A stretch of 64,000 nt of DNA from Parapedobacter composti (GCF_900112315.1 NZ_FOLL01000004.1:1-64000); one strand, 5' to 3'; shown: positions 1 through 8,828, numbered from the stretch's first letter. Numbers and translations: made by a program. The notes: generated by a model not told the origin, from the letters alone.

Positions 1-468
1 ATCCCCACGCAGGAGGAGGCAGTCAATTACTTCAAGGACATCCCGGGCGGCCGGACCGCCCAGCAGCAGGCACAGGCGTTCAACGCCTTCATCGACGGCA
101 ATGAATACCTGTCATCCAGACGCGGCGACTTTACGGAGCGCAACGCGGGACGTACGCCCTGGAACGTGCAGGCCGACCTGCGCCTGGCGCACGACCTGCC
201 GGTCACCGGAAGCGGGCAGTTCCTGACGCTATCGGCCGACATCGTGAACCTGACCAACCTGCTGCACCGGAAATGGGGCGTTCAGTATTTCTCGCCGAAC
301 ACGTTCAATTCGACCAGCTCGGTGGGGCTGACCCCGACACTGTTCCCGCCGCAGCAGAATGCGGGCAACTGGCCGGTGTTCACCTTCAGCGACCCGGGCA
401 GGCCCTACAGCATCGACTACTTCAACTCCCGCGCACAGGTGCAGCTGGGGGTGAGGTATACGTTTTAA
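1..468 (+). CDS. TonB-dependent receptor, C-terminal part (5' end outside window)
   Basis: Frame 1 is open from base 1 to the TAA at 466-468, giving the last 155 residues of an outer-membrane receptor. The segment has alternating beta-barrel strands and the typical closing strand ending in ...QLGVRYTF; a terminal aromatic residue is the usual signal for insertion by the BAM complex. The ATSLNLTN-like stretch LSADIVNLTNLL is common in the last strands of Oar-like or carboxypeptidase-regulatory TonB-dependent receptors of Bacteroidota. The substrate cannot be told from this part. It is followed 31 bases later by an IPT/TIG lipoprotein, which may be its surface partner. Confidence 0.8.
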   Translation: MPTQEEAVNYFKDIPGGRTAQQQAQAFNAFIDGNEYLSSRRGDFTERNAGRTPWNVQADLRLAHDLPVTGSGQFLTLSADIVNLTNLLHRKWGVQYFSPNTFNSTSSVGLTPTLFPPQQNAGNWPVFTFSDPGRPYSIDYFNSRAQVQLGVRYTF

Positions 469-499
469 GACAGCAGACAATAGATAACAGACAATAGAC

Positions 500-2701
500 A
501 TGAGAATGGAAAGGCAACTGAATACCATGATAGTAGGCTGGTGCCTGCTGCTATTGGTGGCAGCGGTACAGGGCTGCAAAAAAAACGAAATGGAAACACC
601 TGAAGCCGCGCTGCAGGTGGAAAGCTATTATCCGAATTCGGGAAAGGGCGGTACGCTGGTAACCATTATCGGCCAAGGATTTGGCAACGACATCGGTAAG
701 CTCGTCGTGAACTTTGGCGGTAAACCGGCGGAAGTAATCAGTGCAAAGGGGGAGACCGTGGTCGTTCGTTCGCCGGCCGACGGAATAAGCGGCCCCATAG
801 CGGTAATCAAGGGCAGCACGAGCCTTGAAATCGGCACATATACTTATCAGCTGTTAAGTGTGCAATCCGCACATCCGCTTAATGGACCGGCAGGTAGCAA
901 CATCACTATACGAGGCGAAGGATTTTCCAGCACAGCAGGTCCCGCAAAAGTGGCGATCAATGGAAATGAAGCCCAGGTAGTACTGGTAACGGATACGTTG
1001 ATTGTAGCCAGCGTGCCCGAAGGCAGCGGAAAGGGAAAAATCGAGGTCAACGTAGACGGCGAAACATCCGCTGGCCCCGAATTCCAGTATCAAGCCATCT
1101 ATTCCATTAAACCGGCGTCCGGCGGCAAAGGCACGCGCGTAACCATTCAAGGGGAAGGCTTCGCCCCCGAAAAAGAAAATAATATCGTCCGGTTCCACGG
1201 CAACGTGCAAGCGACGGTTGTGGAAGCTACGGCCGATCAACTGGTAGTGATGGTGCCCGAAGGTGTTGAAACAGGCGTCATGTCCGTGACGGTTAATGAC
1301 GTTCGCACCACCGGGCAGCTATTCACCGTGGTTCCGCCCCCCACCATTACGGAAGTCAGTCCGTTAAGCGGTCCTGGGGGTACGCAAATGACCATCAGGG
1401 GGCAGCAATTCAGTACCATATTGGATGAAAATACGGTGTTGATCAATGGGCATGAAATAGCGGTTACTGCTGCCACTGCCAATGAATTGAAGCTGATGCT
1501 ACCGGGAGGCACCGGCAGCGGCAAAGTGGTAGTCATTGTCAACGATCAGCAGACAGAGGGGCCGGAATTCCGGGATCAGACGCTCGGTATCCTGCAGGTA
1601 AGTCCCGAAAGCGGCCTGGCAGGTACTCAGGTAACGATCACCGGCACCGGTTTCAGCAGCAACGCGGCTGAAAATTCGGTTACATTCAATGGCGTTACCG
1701 CAACAGTTATGCAGGCAACCGAAAACAGTTTAACAGTAATAGCACCCGAAGGATTTACCACCGGCCAATTGATGGTGCAGGTGGGTGGGCTTTCAGCCTG
1801 GGCGCCCAAGACGTTCAACCGCGCAGGTGTCGTCACGCTTGCCGGCGGACCGGGCAGCAATGTGCTCCCGATGGGTATGTTGCGTATCGCTGTTGACGGC
1901 AACAAGCAGGTATATACGGTCACCCGCTCGCAAGTGTGGAAAATCAGTGCAGACGGCAGTCAGGTGACCTTGTTGGCCGGAAGCCCTTCTGCGGCTACTG
2001 GCTACGAAGACGGACAGGGAACCAACGCTACGTTTACCAATATGTCCGGGCTCGTTGTAGATCAGCAAAACAATATCCTGGTTGTGGATGGCGGTACCAG
2101 GCTGCGCAAAATAACGTCTGGCGGCACGGTGACTACGCTGACCACCGATCTGCCCTTTGTGTCTAACCTGACCATTGACGCCCATGGAAACCTATACATG
2201 AACAGAAGTTTCCAAGGCATGGTGAGATACAATACATCGGGCGTCCAATCTACCTACATCACCCATGCCGTTTACAACGACTGCCGTCCGGCAATCGACG
2301 CAGCAGGAACGGTATATTTCAGCGGCGACCAGTTCTACTCCTACCTCAGTATGCGCGTGGTTGCTGAAAACCGCTACGTTTCCCAGTGGGCGGGAACGGC
2401 CGGATCGGGTTTTGCAGATGGCCCTTTCAACAGTGCGCTGTTTGCGACGGCTATCCGGGCGCTGGTATTTGAAAATGAAAACAACCTGCTGATTATGGAT
2501 TCCGGCAATCTTGCCCTTCGCCGCGCTCGATTGGATGTGCAGGAAATCACCACCATCTTCAAGGCAGAACGCGGTTATCAAGACGGAAGTTTCGCGGACG
2601 TCCAGATGAGCACCATTGCCGATATGGCCATAGCGCACGATGGCGATATCTACTTGTTGGATGGAGGCAACAATGCTATTCGGAGAGTATTCTTGAAGTA
2701 G
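500..2701 (+). CDS. Surface lipoprotein with five IPT/TIG domains and C-terminal NHL repeats
   Basis: The 733-residue protein starts with a lipoprotein signal ending in the lipobox AAVQGC (Cys26), so it should be lipid-anchored in the envelope. Five immunoglobulin-like IPT/TIG units follow, each with the pattern SP.SG..GT.VTI.G.GF, at about residues 38-115, 118-198, 199-280, 281-360 and 363-440. From about residue 445 to the end there are NHL-type beta-propeller repeats (for example GNNAIRRVFLK at the end). In Bacteroidota such proteins are often encoded beside TonB-dependent receptors and may bind polymers at the surface. The ATG at 500 or 506 could be used; no clear ribosome-binding site precedes it, as is normal in this phylum. 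Confidence 0.88.
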   Translation: MRMERQLNTMIVGWCLLLLVAAVQGCKKNEMETPEAALQVESYYPNSGKGGTLVTIIGQGFGNDIGKLVVNFGGKPAEVISAKGETVVVRSPADGISGPIAVIKGSTSLEIGTYTYQLLSVQSAHPLNGPAGSNITIRGEGFSSTAGPAKVAINGNEAQVVLVTDTLIVASVPEGSGKGKIEVNVDGETSAGPEFQYQAIYSIKPASGGKGTRVTIQGEGFAPEKENNIVRFHGNVQATVVEATADQLVVMVPEGVETGVMSVTVNDVRTTGQLFTVVPPPTITEVSPLSGPGGTQMTIRGQQFSTILDENTVLINGHEIAVTAATANELKLMLPGGTGSGKVVVIVNDQQTEGPEFRDQTLGILQVSPESGLAGTQVTITGTGFSSNAAENSVTFNGVTATVMQATENSLTVIAPEGFTTGQLMVQVGGLSAWAPKTFNRAGVVTLAGGPGSNVLPMGMLRIAVDGNKQVYTVTRSQVWKISADGSQVTLLAGSPSAATGYEDGQGTNATFTNMSGLVVDQQNNILVVDGGTRLRKITSGGTVTTLTTDLPFVSNLTIDAHGNLYMNRSFQGMVRYNTSGVQSTYITHAVYNDCRPAIDAAGTVYFSGDQFYSYLSMRVVAENRYVSQWAGTAGSGFADGPFNSALFATAIRALVFENENNLLIMDSGNLALRRARLDVQEITTIFKAERGYQDGSFADVQMSTIADMAIAHDGDIYLLDGGNNAIRRVFLK

Positions 2702-2734
2702 TAAGCATACGCCGTGTTATACATGGCGGGTTAA

Positions 2735-2772
2735 CCCCGGGCCGGAGCAGCAGCCGGTCCGGGTATTTTTTT
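2735..2772 (+). terminator. Rho-independent terminator after IPT/TIG-NHL gene
   Basis: CCCGGGCCGG and CCGGTCCGGG form a strong stem with an 8-base loop, followed by a run of T residues (2766-2772). It closes the transcription unit of the receptor and lipoprotein. Confidence 0.85.
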
Positions 2773-2803
2773 AATAGGGTACAGTCAATGCGGGAAAAAT
2801 CCC

Positions 2804-2811
2804 TACCTTTG
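2804..2811 (+). promoter_or_regulatory. Possible -7 promoter box (TACCTTTG)
   Basis: Matches the Bacteroidota -7 consensus TAnnTTTG and lies just after a terminator and about 97 bases before the oxidoreductase start. No TTG is seen at the expected -33 distance, so the call is tentative. Confidence 0.4.
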
Positions 2812-2907
2812 GATTAAACCTTGCACCCATACTTTACAAGCGTTTGCTGCGCCTGTAGTCGCGGCTAATGCGGTATTGTTTGTGCCAGCTAATGACCAAT
2901 TATAAAG

Positions 2908-4569
2908 ATGAGACGAGTTTTTTTTATTCTGGCTTTTTTTCCCCTCACGGTTTTTCCTTGCGTATCGCCGAATGAAACTGAAGCGTTTGATATCGTTATT
3001 TATGGCGGTACGTCGGCTGCTGTCATAGCGGCCGTACAAGCCAAGAAATCCGGTAAATCGGTGATTGTAGTGTCTCCCGACAAACACCTTGGTGGCTTGT
3101 CATCAGGTGGCCTTGGATTTACCGATACTGGTGACAAGTCAGTAATCGGAGGTCTGGCGCGCGACTTTTACCATCGGGTGTACCTGCATTACCAAGACAG
3201 CGCTGCATGGCGTTGGCAGCAGCAAAAAGAATACGGCAACAAGGGACAAGGAACACCTGCTATTGACGGAGATGCCCGTACGATGTGGATTTTCGAACCG
3301 CATGTGGCTGAGCGTATCTTCGAGGATTATGTGCGTGAGTATAGCATTGATGTGCGTCGCGATGAATGGCTGGACCGCGACAACGGTGTGGCGAAGGAGG
3401 ACGGCCGTATCGTGTCCATCACGACATTAGCAGGCAATACGTATCAGGGAAACATGTTCATTGATGCTACCTACGAAGGCGATCTAATGGCCGCGGCAGG
3501 GGTGAGCTATCATGTCGGACGGGAAGCGAACAGCCTGTACGGCGAACAGTGGAATGGCGTACAGGTAGGCGTGCTTCATCACGATCACTGGTTCAAATCG
3601 GATATCAGCCCCTATAAGATACCCGGCGATAGCACCAGTGGCTTGCTCTACGGTGTATCGTCCGAACCTCCGGGCGAATACGGGCAAGGGGATCACCGGG
3701 TGCAAGCCTACTGCTTTCGAATGTGCCTGAGTAACCATCCAGACAATCGGGTTACCTTCCCCAAGCCGGATAACTACAATCCGGACAACTACGAGCTGTT
3801 AGCGCGTGTATTCGCATCAGGCTGGAGGGAGACATTCCGCAAGTTCGATCCAATCCCCAACCGGAAGACCGATACCAATAACCACGGTCCGTTCAGCACA
3901 GACTTCATTGGGATGAATTACGATTATCCGGAAGCCAGTTACGAACGGCGGCGTGAAATAACCAAAGCACACGAAGACTATCAAAAGGGACTCATGTACT
4001 ATTTGGCGAATGACCCTAAAGTGCCGGAAGAGGTGCGGCAGGAAATGGCGCAGTGGGGGCTGGCGAAAGACGAATTTACCGATAATGGCCACTGGCCACA
4101 TCAGCTGTATGTACGGGAAGCCCGGCGTATGGTGGGGCAGTACGTAATGACCGAGCACGATGTGTTCGGTGAACGTGAAGTTGCCGATCCGGTCGGAATG
4201 GGATCCTATACGCTGGATTCGCACAATGTACAACGCTACGTAAAACCGGACGGCTACGTGCAAAACGAAGGGGACATCGGCGTAAAGCCGAAGAAGGGAC
4301 CTTACCGCATCTCGTATGGTTCACTGGTACCGAAGCGGGAAGAATGCACGAACCTGTTGGTGCCGGTCTGTGTTTCGAGCTCGCACATTGCTTTCGGCAG
4401 TATCCGTATGGAACCGGTGTTCATGATTTTGGGGCAGAGTGCAGCGCTGGCGGCCTCGTTGGCTATTAATGCAGGCGTCTCGGTGCAGGATGTAACGTAT
4501 CAGGAGCTAAAACAAACGTTGCTGGAAGAGAAGCAGGTATTATCGGCAGCCGTTAAGCCAATGGATTGA
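2908..4569 (+). CDS. Exported FAD-dependent oxidoreductase
   Basis: This 553-residue protein has an N-terminal signal peptide (MRRVFFILAFFPLTVFPC) followed by a Rossmann FAD-binding start, FDIVIYGGTSAAVIAAVQAK, and the second part GGLSSGGLG typical of the FAD_oxidored family. The C-terminal region has the conserved PYRISYGSLVP and SSSHIAFGSIRMEP blocks that close the FAD site in this family. Members are common in Bacteroidota glycan-utilisation loci, where they are often labelled xanthan lyase-like or FAD-dependent oxidoreductase, but the substrate is usually unknown. It stands alone between a terminator and a non-coding stretch. A lipobox is not certain, although a Cys is present at residue 18. 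Confidence 0.85.
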   Translation: MRRVFFILAFFPLTVFPCVSPNETEAFDIVIYGGTSAAVIAAVQAKKSGKSVIVVSPDKHLGGLSSGGLGFTDTGDKSVIGGLARDFYHRVYLHYQDSAAWRWQQQKEYGNKGQGTPAIDGDARTMWIFEPHVAERIFEDYVREYSIDVRRDEWLDRDNGVAKEDGRIVSITTLAGNTYQGNMFIDATYEGDLMAAAGVSYHVGREANSLYGEQWNGVQVGVLHHDHWFKSDISPYKIPGDSTSGLLYGVSSEPPGEYGQGDHRVQAYCFRMCLSNHPDNRVTFPKPDNYNPDNYELLARVFASGWRETFRKFDPIPNRKTDTNNHGPFSTDFIGMNYDYPEASYERRREITKAHEDYQKGLMYYLANDPKVPEEVRQEMAQWGLAKDEFTDNGHWPHQLYVREARRMVGQYVMTEHDVFGEREVADPVGMGSYTLDSHNVQRYVKPDGYVQNEGDIGVKPKKGPYRISYGSLVPKREECTNLLVPVCVSSSHIAFGSIRMEPVFMILGQSAALAASLAINAGVSVQDVTYQELKQTLLEEKQVLSAAVKPMD

Positions 4570-4961
4570 TGAAAAGCGTGCCAACAGCACCTTAACTACC
4601 CCCTTTCTTCTGACCAATTTCCCCCGTCTCCCACGGCCCGCTTTGGGCTGGTCCACGGCGTGTCCACAAAATTCCAAAGAAAAAGCAAAGCAGGGGCAAA
4701 GCAGTCCCAAAGATACGGCGGGAAATAGTGGGGAGAAAGTCAGTAAAAAGTCGGGTGTTCGCAAGGCGGTATTTTTTTGCATGAGATGCAGAAAAATGAT
4801 GGTGGAAGTGAGAATACCTTCTCCATAATTTGATAGGGAATGTAGCGTTTTTTTCGTCAACCTCGTTCTAAACAAGAAGCAAACGTATAGGCATTTAAGC
4901 CCAGTTATTTGCCCTATCACGCAACCGGAAACAATGGACTAACCACCAAATAATTAAACAT
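4570..4961. other. Non-coding stretch
   Basis: No convincing gene was found on either strand. The only notable structure is a small hairpin at 4773-4796, where GCAT and ATGC are flanked by T-rich and A-rich runs. It does not look like a normal terminator for the upstream gene, because the T run lies on the wrong side. Confidence 0.5.
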
Positions 4962-5357
4962 ATGATAGCCAAGGTAACAAAGTACACAATGATTCTCGTT
5001 TTACTTGCATCGTTGTCCTGCAAAAAAGAACCGAACGATTCTGATCTGGTATTCACAGAAACCTGTGATTTTTCAGGTTCCAAGGTCGAACGCGTCAGCA
5101 GGTTGAACGGTTCGCTCAGTTATACGAATAACATCATGAATCTTCCTCCCTCCGAACTTCCCCCCAACGCGGCGTATGTGTTTCTCATCAAGTCATCACC
5201 TCTTCTAAGGATGGTAGTTTGCAACATGCCGTCCGACTTTGAAATGGCCGAGGGAGAGTCAAGGAATGTGACATTCAGTGGGCGCGTTGTGGTGCTTCCC
5301 GATGAGGTCGACGCCTCAAGCGTCTCGATCGAATTGAGCTATTTGAAATTCGAATAA
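4962..5357 (+). CDS. Small hypothetical lipoprotein
   Basis: The 131-residue product begins with a short lipoprotein signal ending in LLASLSC, followed by KK, typical of Bacteroidota lipoproteins. The rest is predicted to be mainly beta-rich and hydrophilic, with no family I recognise. The ATG at 4962 follows an A/T-rich leader. It is the last intact chromosomal gene before the left end of the mobile element. Confidence 0.7.
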   Translation: MIAKVTKYTMILVLLASLSCKKEPNDSDLVFTETCDFSGSKVERVSRLNGSLSYTNNIMNLPPSELPPNAAYVFLIKSSPLLRMVVCNMPSDFEMAEGESRNVTFSGRVVVLPDEVDASSVSIELSYLKFE

Positions 5358-5397
5358 CGCGATATTTTATGATTTTTAAAATTAACCAACCACTATC

Positions 5398-5538
5398 ATG
5401 AAAAGAAAAAGCGTTTTACTTAAAGGAACTAAGACAAGAGGGCATTGAGATTAATGGCTGAATATTACGAACAGAACCTTATACGATATCGTGGAGAAAG
5501 GACTCGGCGGTAAGGTGAAGATTTTGATAGAGGTATAA
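5398..5538 (+). pseudogene. Possible short decayed gene next to the element
   Basis: An ATG at 5398 opens only 17 codons before a stop. A second frame reads KEKAFYLKELRQEGIEING and a third reads TLYDIVEKGLGGKVKILIEV up to the TAA at 5536. Taken together the frames look like a short protein broken by frameshifts, but no family could be named and the reading may be accidental. Confidence 0.25.
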
Positions 5539-5563
5539 TGCTACTTCCCGTTAATAAAACGTC

Positions 5564-5596
5564 AAAACCCCAACCAGCGGACGGGTTTCTTTTTTG
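5564..5596. terminator. Terminator at left flank of the element
   Basis: AAACCC (5565-5570) and GGGTTT (5583-5588) form the stem, followed by six T residues on the + strand. On the - strand it probably served as the terminator of tRNA-Phe before the element inserted, because in the empty site it would lie just downstream of the tRNA. Confidence 0.65.
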
Positions 5597-5599
5597 GTT

Positions 5600-5633
5600 A
5601 ATCAGTATAAAGGGTTTCTTGTGGTACCAGCTG
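5600..5633. repeat. attL, left 34-bp attachment repeat
   Basis: Identical over 34 bases to 23945-23978. It ends with the last 12 bases of the tRNA-Phe 3' end (in reverse orientation), so only a stub of the tRNA remains here. Confidence 0.92.
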
Positions 5634-5746
5634 TACCATAACAAGCATAAATTAAGATAAAATGTGTCCTGTTAAATCGCGCTATTAGATGTATTTAGGC
5701 TGATTGTGAAAAATATTAGCAAACCGAAACAAAGCAAAAACAAATC

Positions 5747-5790
5747 AAACCGACAACAGATTTTGATTTTGTTGTCGGTTGTTGTCGGTT
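5747..5790. promoter_or_regulatory. Putative integrase arm-binding sites, left end
   Basis: AACCGACAAC occurs at 5748-5757 and its inverse GTTGTCGGTT twice in tandem at 5771-5780 and 5781-5790, between attL and the integrase gene. The same 10-mer recurs twice just inside attR. Repeats of this kind near both ends are what integrase arm sites look like; they may also let the integrase control its own promoter. Confidence 0.65.
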
Positions 5791-5824
5791 TTACGTATAT
5801 TTGCTATGGTTAATATTTACAGCT

Positions 5825-7162
5825 ATGACAAGAAAGATCGTGACGGGTAATTTCCCCGTCAATGTCCGTTTCAATCTGCGAGCCACCAAGCCCGCTAACA
5901 AGGAGACAGCAATTAACTGCATCGTTCGGTTTAACAATGAGCGCCTGGTAATTTCGGGCGTGTCCAAGGTGCAGCCCAGGTACTGGAATGCCGAAAAGGG
6001 AATGCCCACCCAGCATGCGGGGAACGCTGACTCCGGGAAAATCCGTCAGAAGCTTCTCGACGCCGATAAAACCATCAATAGGATATTTGACGACTATGTG
6101 AACGAACACAACGCATTTCCGTGCGATTTAAAGGCGTTTCATGAACTTTTACGCCGCAGGGTATTCAATATACCCGACGAGGTGGAAAAACCCGAATTCG
6201 ACAACCTATTCGATTATCTGACCCATTTCATCATCCGGTGCGAAAAAGGGTTGAGGCTGAGCGATAAGGGACTGCCATTGACGGAAAGCAGCATCAAGAC
6301 TTATCGCACCATGCTTCGCAATGTAAAGATGTTCAGGGATGCCGGGAATGATGTGTCGTTCAATGCGCTTGGGCTTGAATTCTATGAGGATTACAGGGAG
6401 TTCTTAACGCTGACATTGAGGTATGGTGCCAATACGGTGGGCAAGCACCTGCGTACTCTCAAAGCTGTTGTAAATGAAGCAAGGGAGGATGGTTTCACCG
6501 CTGCAATATTCTCAGGCAAGAGATACAAGGTTAAAAACGAATCGGTTACTAACGTCTACCTCAACAAGGGCGAACTGCAAAGGATATGGGAGCTTGATCT
6601 ATCCGCAAACCCCACAACATTGGAACGGGCGAGGGACCTATTTATTATAGGGGCGAACACAGCGCTGCGATTTGGTGACTGGCTTAAGCTAGATCCAAGC
6701 CGGATGGTGGATGACATCATTGAAGTGAAGACGCAGAAAACGGGGGCTACCGTGGCTGTCCCGATTAATAGCATGGTAAAGGATGTCTTCGTCAAGTATT
6801 CGGATAGCCCGACCGGGTTGCCCAAGCCGATGACCAACCAGGAGCTTAACAGGTATATCAAGACAATAGCAAAGATGGCCAAGATTGACGAGCCGGTGGA
6901 GATCGAAAAGACCAAGGCCGGGAAGCGCATAACGGTCACCGTACCCAAGCATACCTTGGTGTCCAGCCATACAGCACGCCGCAGCGGTGCCACCAATATG
7001 TACATAGAAGGCATACCCACGCTTTCCATCATGAAGATAACGGGCCACACCACGGAGACCAACTTCATGAAATATATCAAACTGTCCGATAAGCAGCATG
7101 CACGCAAGGTATTGGAGGTCAGTAACCGTAAGAACCTGAAAGTAGTGGGAGGGGGGGAGTGA
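5825..7162 (+). CDS. int: Tyrosine recombinase / integrase
   Basis: The 445-residue enzyme would cut and rejoin attP with the tRNA-Phe target and, with a directionality factor, reverse the reaction. It has an N-terminal arm-binding region, a SAM-like core-binding domain (about residues 115-225) and the catalytic domain. Catalytic residues are visible: Arg282 in ANTALRFGDW, His382 and Arg385 in HTARR, His408 in ITGHTT and the nucleophile Tyr417 in MKYIKL. The architecture is that of Bacteroidota integrases with an Arm_DNA_bind_5-like start. The ATG at 5825 is preferred over the upstream TTG at 5801. The stop codon overlaps the start of the next gene. Confidence 0.95.
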   Translation: MTRKIVTGNFPVNVRFNLRATKPANKETAINCIVRFNNERLVISGVSKVQPRYWNAEKGMPTQHAGNADSGKIRQKLLDADKTINRIFDDYVNEHNAFPCDLKAFHELLRRRVFNIPDEVEKPEFDNLFDYLTHFIIRCEKGLRLSDKGLPLTESSIKTYRTMLRNVKMFRDAGNDVSFNALGLEFYEDYREFLTLTLRYGANTVGKHLRTLKAVVNEAREDGFTAAIFSGKRYKVKNESVTNVYLNKGELQRIWELDLSANPTTLERARDLFIIGANTALRFGDWLKLDPSRMVDDIIEVKTQKTGATVAVPINSMVKDVFVKYSDSPTGLPKPMTNQELNRYIKTIAKMAKIDEPVEIEKTKAGKRITVTVPKHTLVSSHTARRSGATNMYIEGIPTLSIMKITGHTTETNFMKYIKLSDKQHARKVLEVSNRKNLKVVGGGE

Positions 7163-8097
7163 TGCGGCCATATACATTTGAAGATTGGCTAAACAATAAG
7201 TTCGTTCATGAAAAAACGTGCTTCGATGTGGAATGCCTGAACGATAGTGAGAACTACTTAGAGCTAGTTCGGATGGGTAAAATGACCTATGACGTTTTAA
7301 ACCATATTCAAAGCGAACAAAACAAAGCATATTTGTTTATGATTAACTATACCCTTGAATCCTATAAGGCATTTTTTGAAAGTAAAAGATTAGTCTCTTT
7401 GGATTATAAAAAACTAATAGAGTTAAAGGTAGAAGCAATTGAACAGCTTTTCGAAAGGGAAAAAATTCTCTATACTGACGTAATTACGCCAAGAATGCAT
7501 CGTAAAATTAGATACGGAGCTAAATTTATAACATCCGACCAGTATAAAGGGTTTTTAAACGGACATTTGGACGCCAAATTTCCTCCTAGTTCTTCTTACT
7601 TTGGGAAAAACAGAATTAAGACACCAGATGGGCATGTGCGTATTGATAGTTACAGTTTGCCAATAGAAGATCAAACTGCTTATGCAAGAATGGAAGTACA
7701 AGTACTTTATCATAAATGGTTAAAAGATAAATTGTCAGAAGAGGTATCAAGTAACCATCAACAAGGCGATATTATCGACGAATCGGAAAACGAAAGTAAA
7801 ATAGGCGTAAAGGCATGGGCAATAGTATTTTATTATACTATGAGAGGTGACGAAATTAAAATAAGCGATGTTGAAGAATTTAAAACGAAACATAACTTAA
7901 AGTGCTCAACTGATAGTTTGAAAAATAAAATCTATTCCGTGCGAAAAGAAATAACCGAGGCGGCGCCTAAACGTTCAATTATTAGTCAGATAGAAAAAGC
8001 GATAGATGTTTTGAGGTTGTACTATCCAGGAAAAGTATGGAGTGCAGAAGATAGTTTAAGGGATATAAAGGTAGACATCGATCACCAAAGCAACTAG
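7162..8097 (+). CDS. AT-rich hypothetical protein coupled to the integrase
   Basis: The 311-residue protein begins at an ATG that shares one base with the integrase stop (TGATG), so translation is probably coupled. Its sequence is clearly more AT-rich than the integrase before it, which suggests a separate origin. No signal peptide or membrane segment is seen. The N-terminal two thirds are rich in Lys, Glu and Tyr and look helical; the C-terminal part (KIGVKAWAIVFYYTMRG and following) resembles a compact domain that I have seen only in proteins next to integrases of Bacteroidota elements. Function is unknown; control of integration and a cargo or exclusion role are both possible. Confidence 0.75.
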   Translation: MRPYTFEDWLNNKFVHEKTCFDVECLNDSENYLELVRMGKMTYDVLNHIQSEQNKAYLFMINYTLESYKAFFESKRLVSLDYKKLIELKVEAIEQLFEREKILYTDVITPRMHRKIRYGAKFITSDQYKGFLNGHLDAKFPPSSSYFGKNRIKTPDGHVRIDSYSLPIEDQTAYARMEVQVLYHKWLKDKLSEEVSSNHQQGDIIDESENESKIGVKAWAIVFYYTMRGDEIKISDVEEFKTKHNLKCSTDSLKNKIYSVRKEITEAAPKRSIISQIEKAIDVLRLYYPGKVWSAEDSLRDIKVDIDHQSN

Positions 8098-8161
8098 TAA
8101 TAAACATTTCTAAAATATAAATTTTTATCGTTGATTTTCAGCAGATTATAATTTTAATTTG

Positions 8162-8192
8162 TCAACAACCGGGTTAACAACTGGGTTGTTGA
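8162..8192. promoter_or_regulatory. Operator-like repeats upstream of excisionase-like gene
   Basis: TCAACAACC at 8162-8170 is inverted as GGTTGTTGA at 8184-8192. The interval can also be read as a 12-bp tandem repeat, AACAACCGGGTT (8164-8175) and AACAACTGGGTT (8176-8187). It lies 35 bases before the excisionase-like gene and is a good candidate for a regulator or excisionase binding site. Confidence 0.5.
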
Positions 8193-8226
8193 TTAGTTAC
8201 TTGCGGCCATTCTAAAACAAATAAGA

Positions 8227-8502
8227 ATGGAACAAGTAATGTTTAGCACTTCTCTCAGCAAGCTGGAGCCCATATTCAAAGGGTGGGTTAGAGAGGTCTT
8301 AGCTGAAAACAAAGTCGCCAGCGAACAGCCTAAACCGCCAGCCAGGCGTCAAGAGGCAGCCAAATTCTTAGGTTTATCCCTTCCAACTTTGGATACCTTA
8401 ATCAAGACTGGGCAAATAAAATCGTTTAGTATTGGCAGGCAGGTACGGATAGACTGGAAGGAGATAGAAGCCTTCTTAAATAAGAAAGGGGGGAGAGTAT
8501 GA
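8227..8502 (+). CDS. Excisionase-like helix-turn-helix protein
   Basis: The 91-residue protein has a MerR-like HTH_17 domain in its second half (RRQEAAKFLGLSLPTLDTLI, then SFSIGRQVRIDWKEIEAFL), the form found in small directionality factors and regulators of Bacteroidota mobile elements. Its place directly after the integrase block suggests a role in excision or in switching on the replication genes. Its stop overlaps the start of the next gene by four bases (ATGA). Confidence 0.75.
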   Translation: MEQVMFSTSLSKLEPIFKGWVREVLAENKVASEQPKPPARRQEAAKFLGLSLPTLDTLIKTGQIKSFSIGRQVRIDWKEIEAFLNKKGGRV

Positions 8503-8828
8503 CCCCGACCCCCAATAACTTTGTAAGTGACCAACGCAAAGTTAACCAAAAACCGCTTACAGTCCAAGAGATATTTCACCGGGCCAAGACCCAAAGAGCC
8601 AAACTCGTTATTGCATTGGAGCGAGCCGGAAGACCTTTGAGCATGCGCCAATTGGAATTGGCTACCGGAATAGAGCGCCCGACAATCTGCCGGAGGATTT
8701 CAGAATTGCAGGAATCCGGTTTGGTACGTATTGACCATTACGGAGTATGTACGATTTCAAGGTATCCAAAGGTAGGCTATTACGTAAACGTGAAAGGAGG
8801 TAGCCATGGGCAAGGAACACTCTTTTAA
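8499..8828 (+). CDS. Winged-helix DNA-binding protein
   Basis: The 109-residue protein contains a winged-helix fold in its middle: RPLSMRQLELATGIERPTIC followed by RRISELQESGLVRIDH. This is the DprA-WH/MarR-type layout used in phage regulators and replication accessory proteins. It overlaps the upstream HTH gene by four bases and the downstream replication gene by 23 bases, so the three are probably translated from one message. Confidence 0.7.
   Translation: MTPTPNNFVSDQRKVNQKPLTVQEIFHRAKTQRAKLVIALERAGRPLSMRQLELATGIERPTICRRISELQESGLVRIDHYGVCTISRYPKVGYYVNVKGGSHGQGTLF
8793..8801 (+). promoter_or_regulatory. Unusually strong Shine-Dalgarno sequence
   Basis: AAAGGAGGT lies four bases before the ATG at 8806. 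Such complete anti-16S complementarity is uncommon in Bacteroidota genes and supports this start for the replication protein. Confidence 0.7.

Noticed and set aside
473-498. Repeat AGACAATAGA before the IPT/TIG gene as a CRISPR or operator
   Set aside because: Only two short imperfect copies are present without spacers; no support for function.
7162-8097. RteC-type excision regulator
   Set aside because: Size and location fit loosely, but the residues I know as conserved in RteC are not visible.
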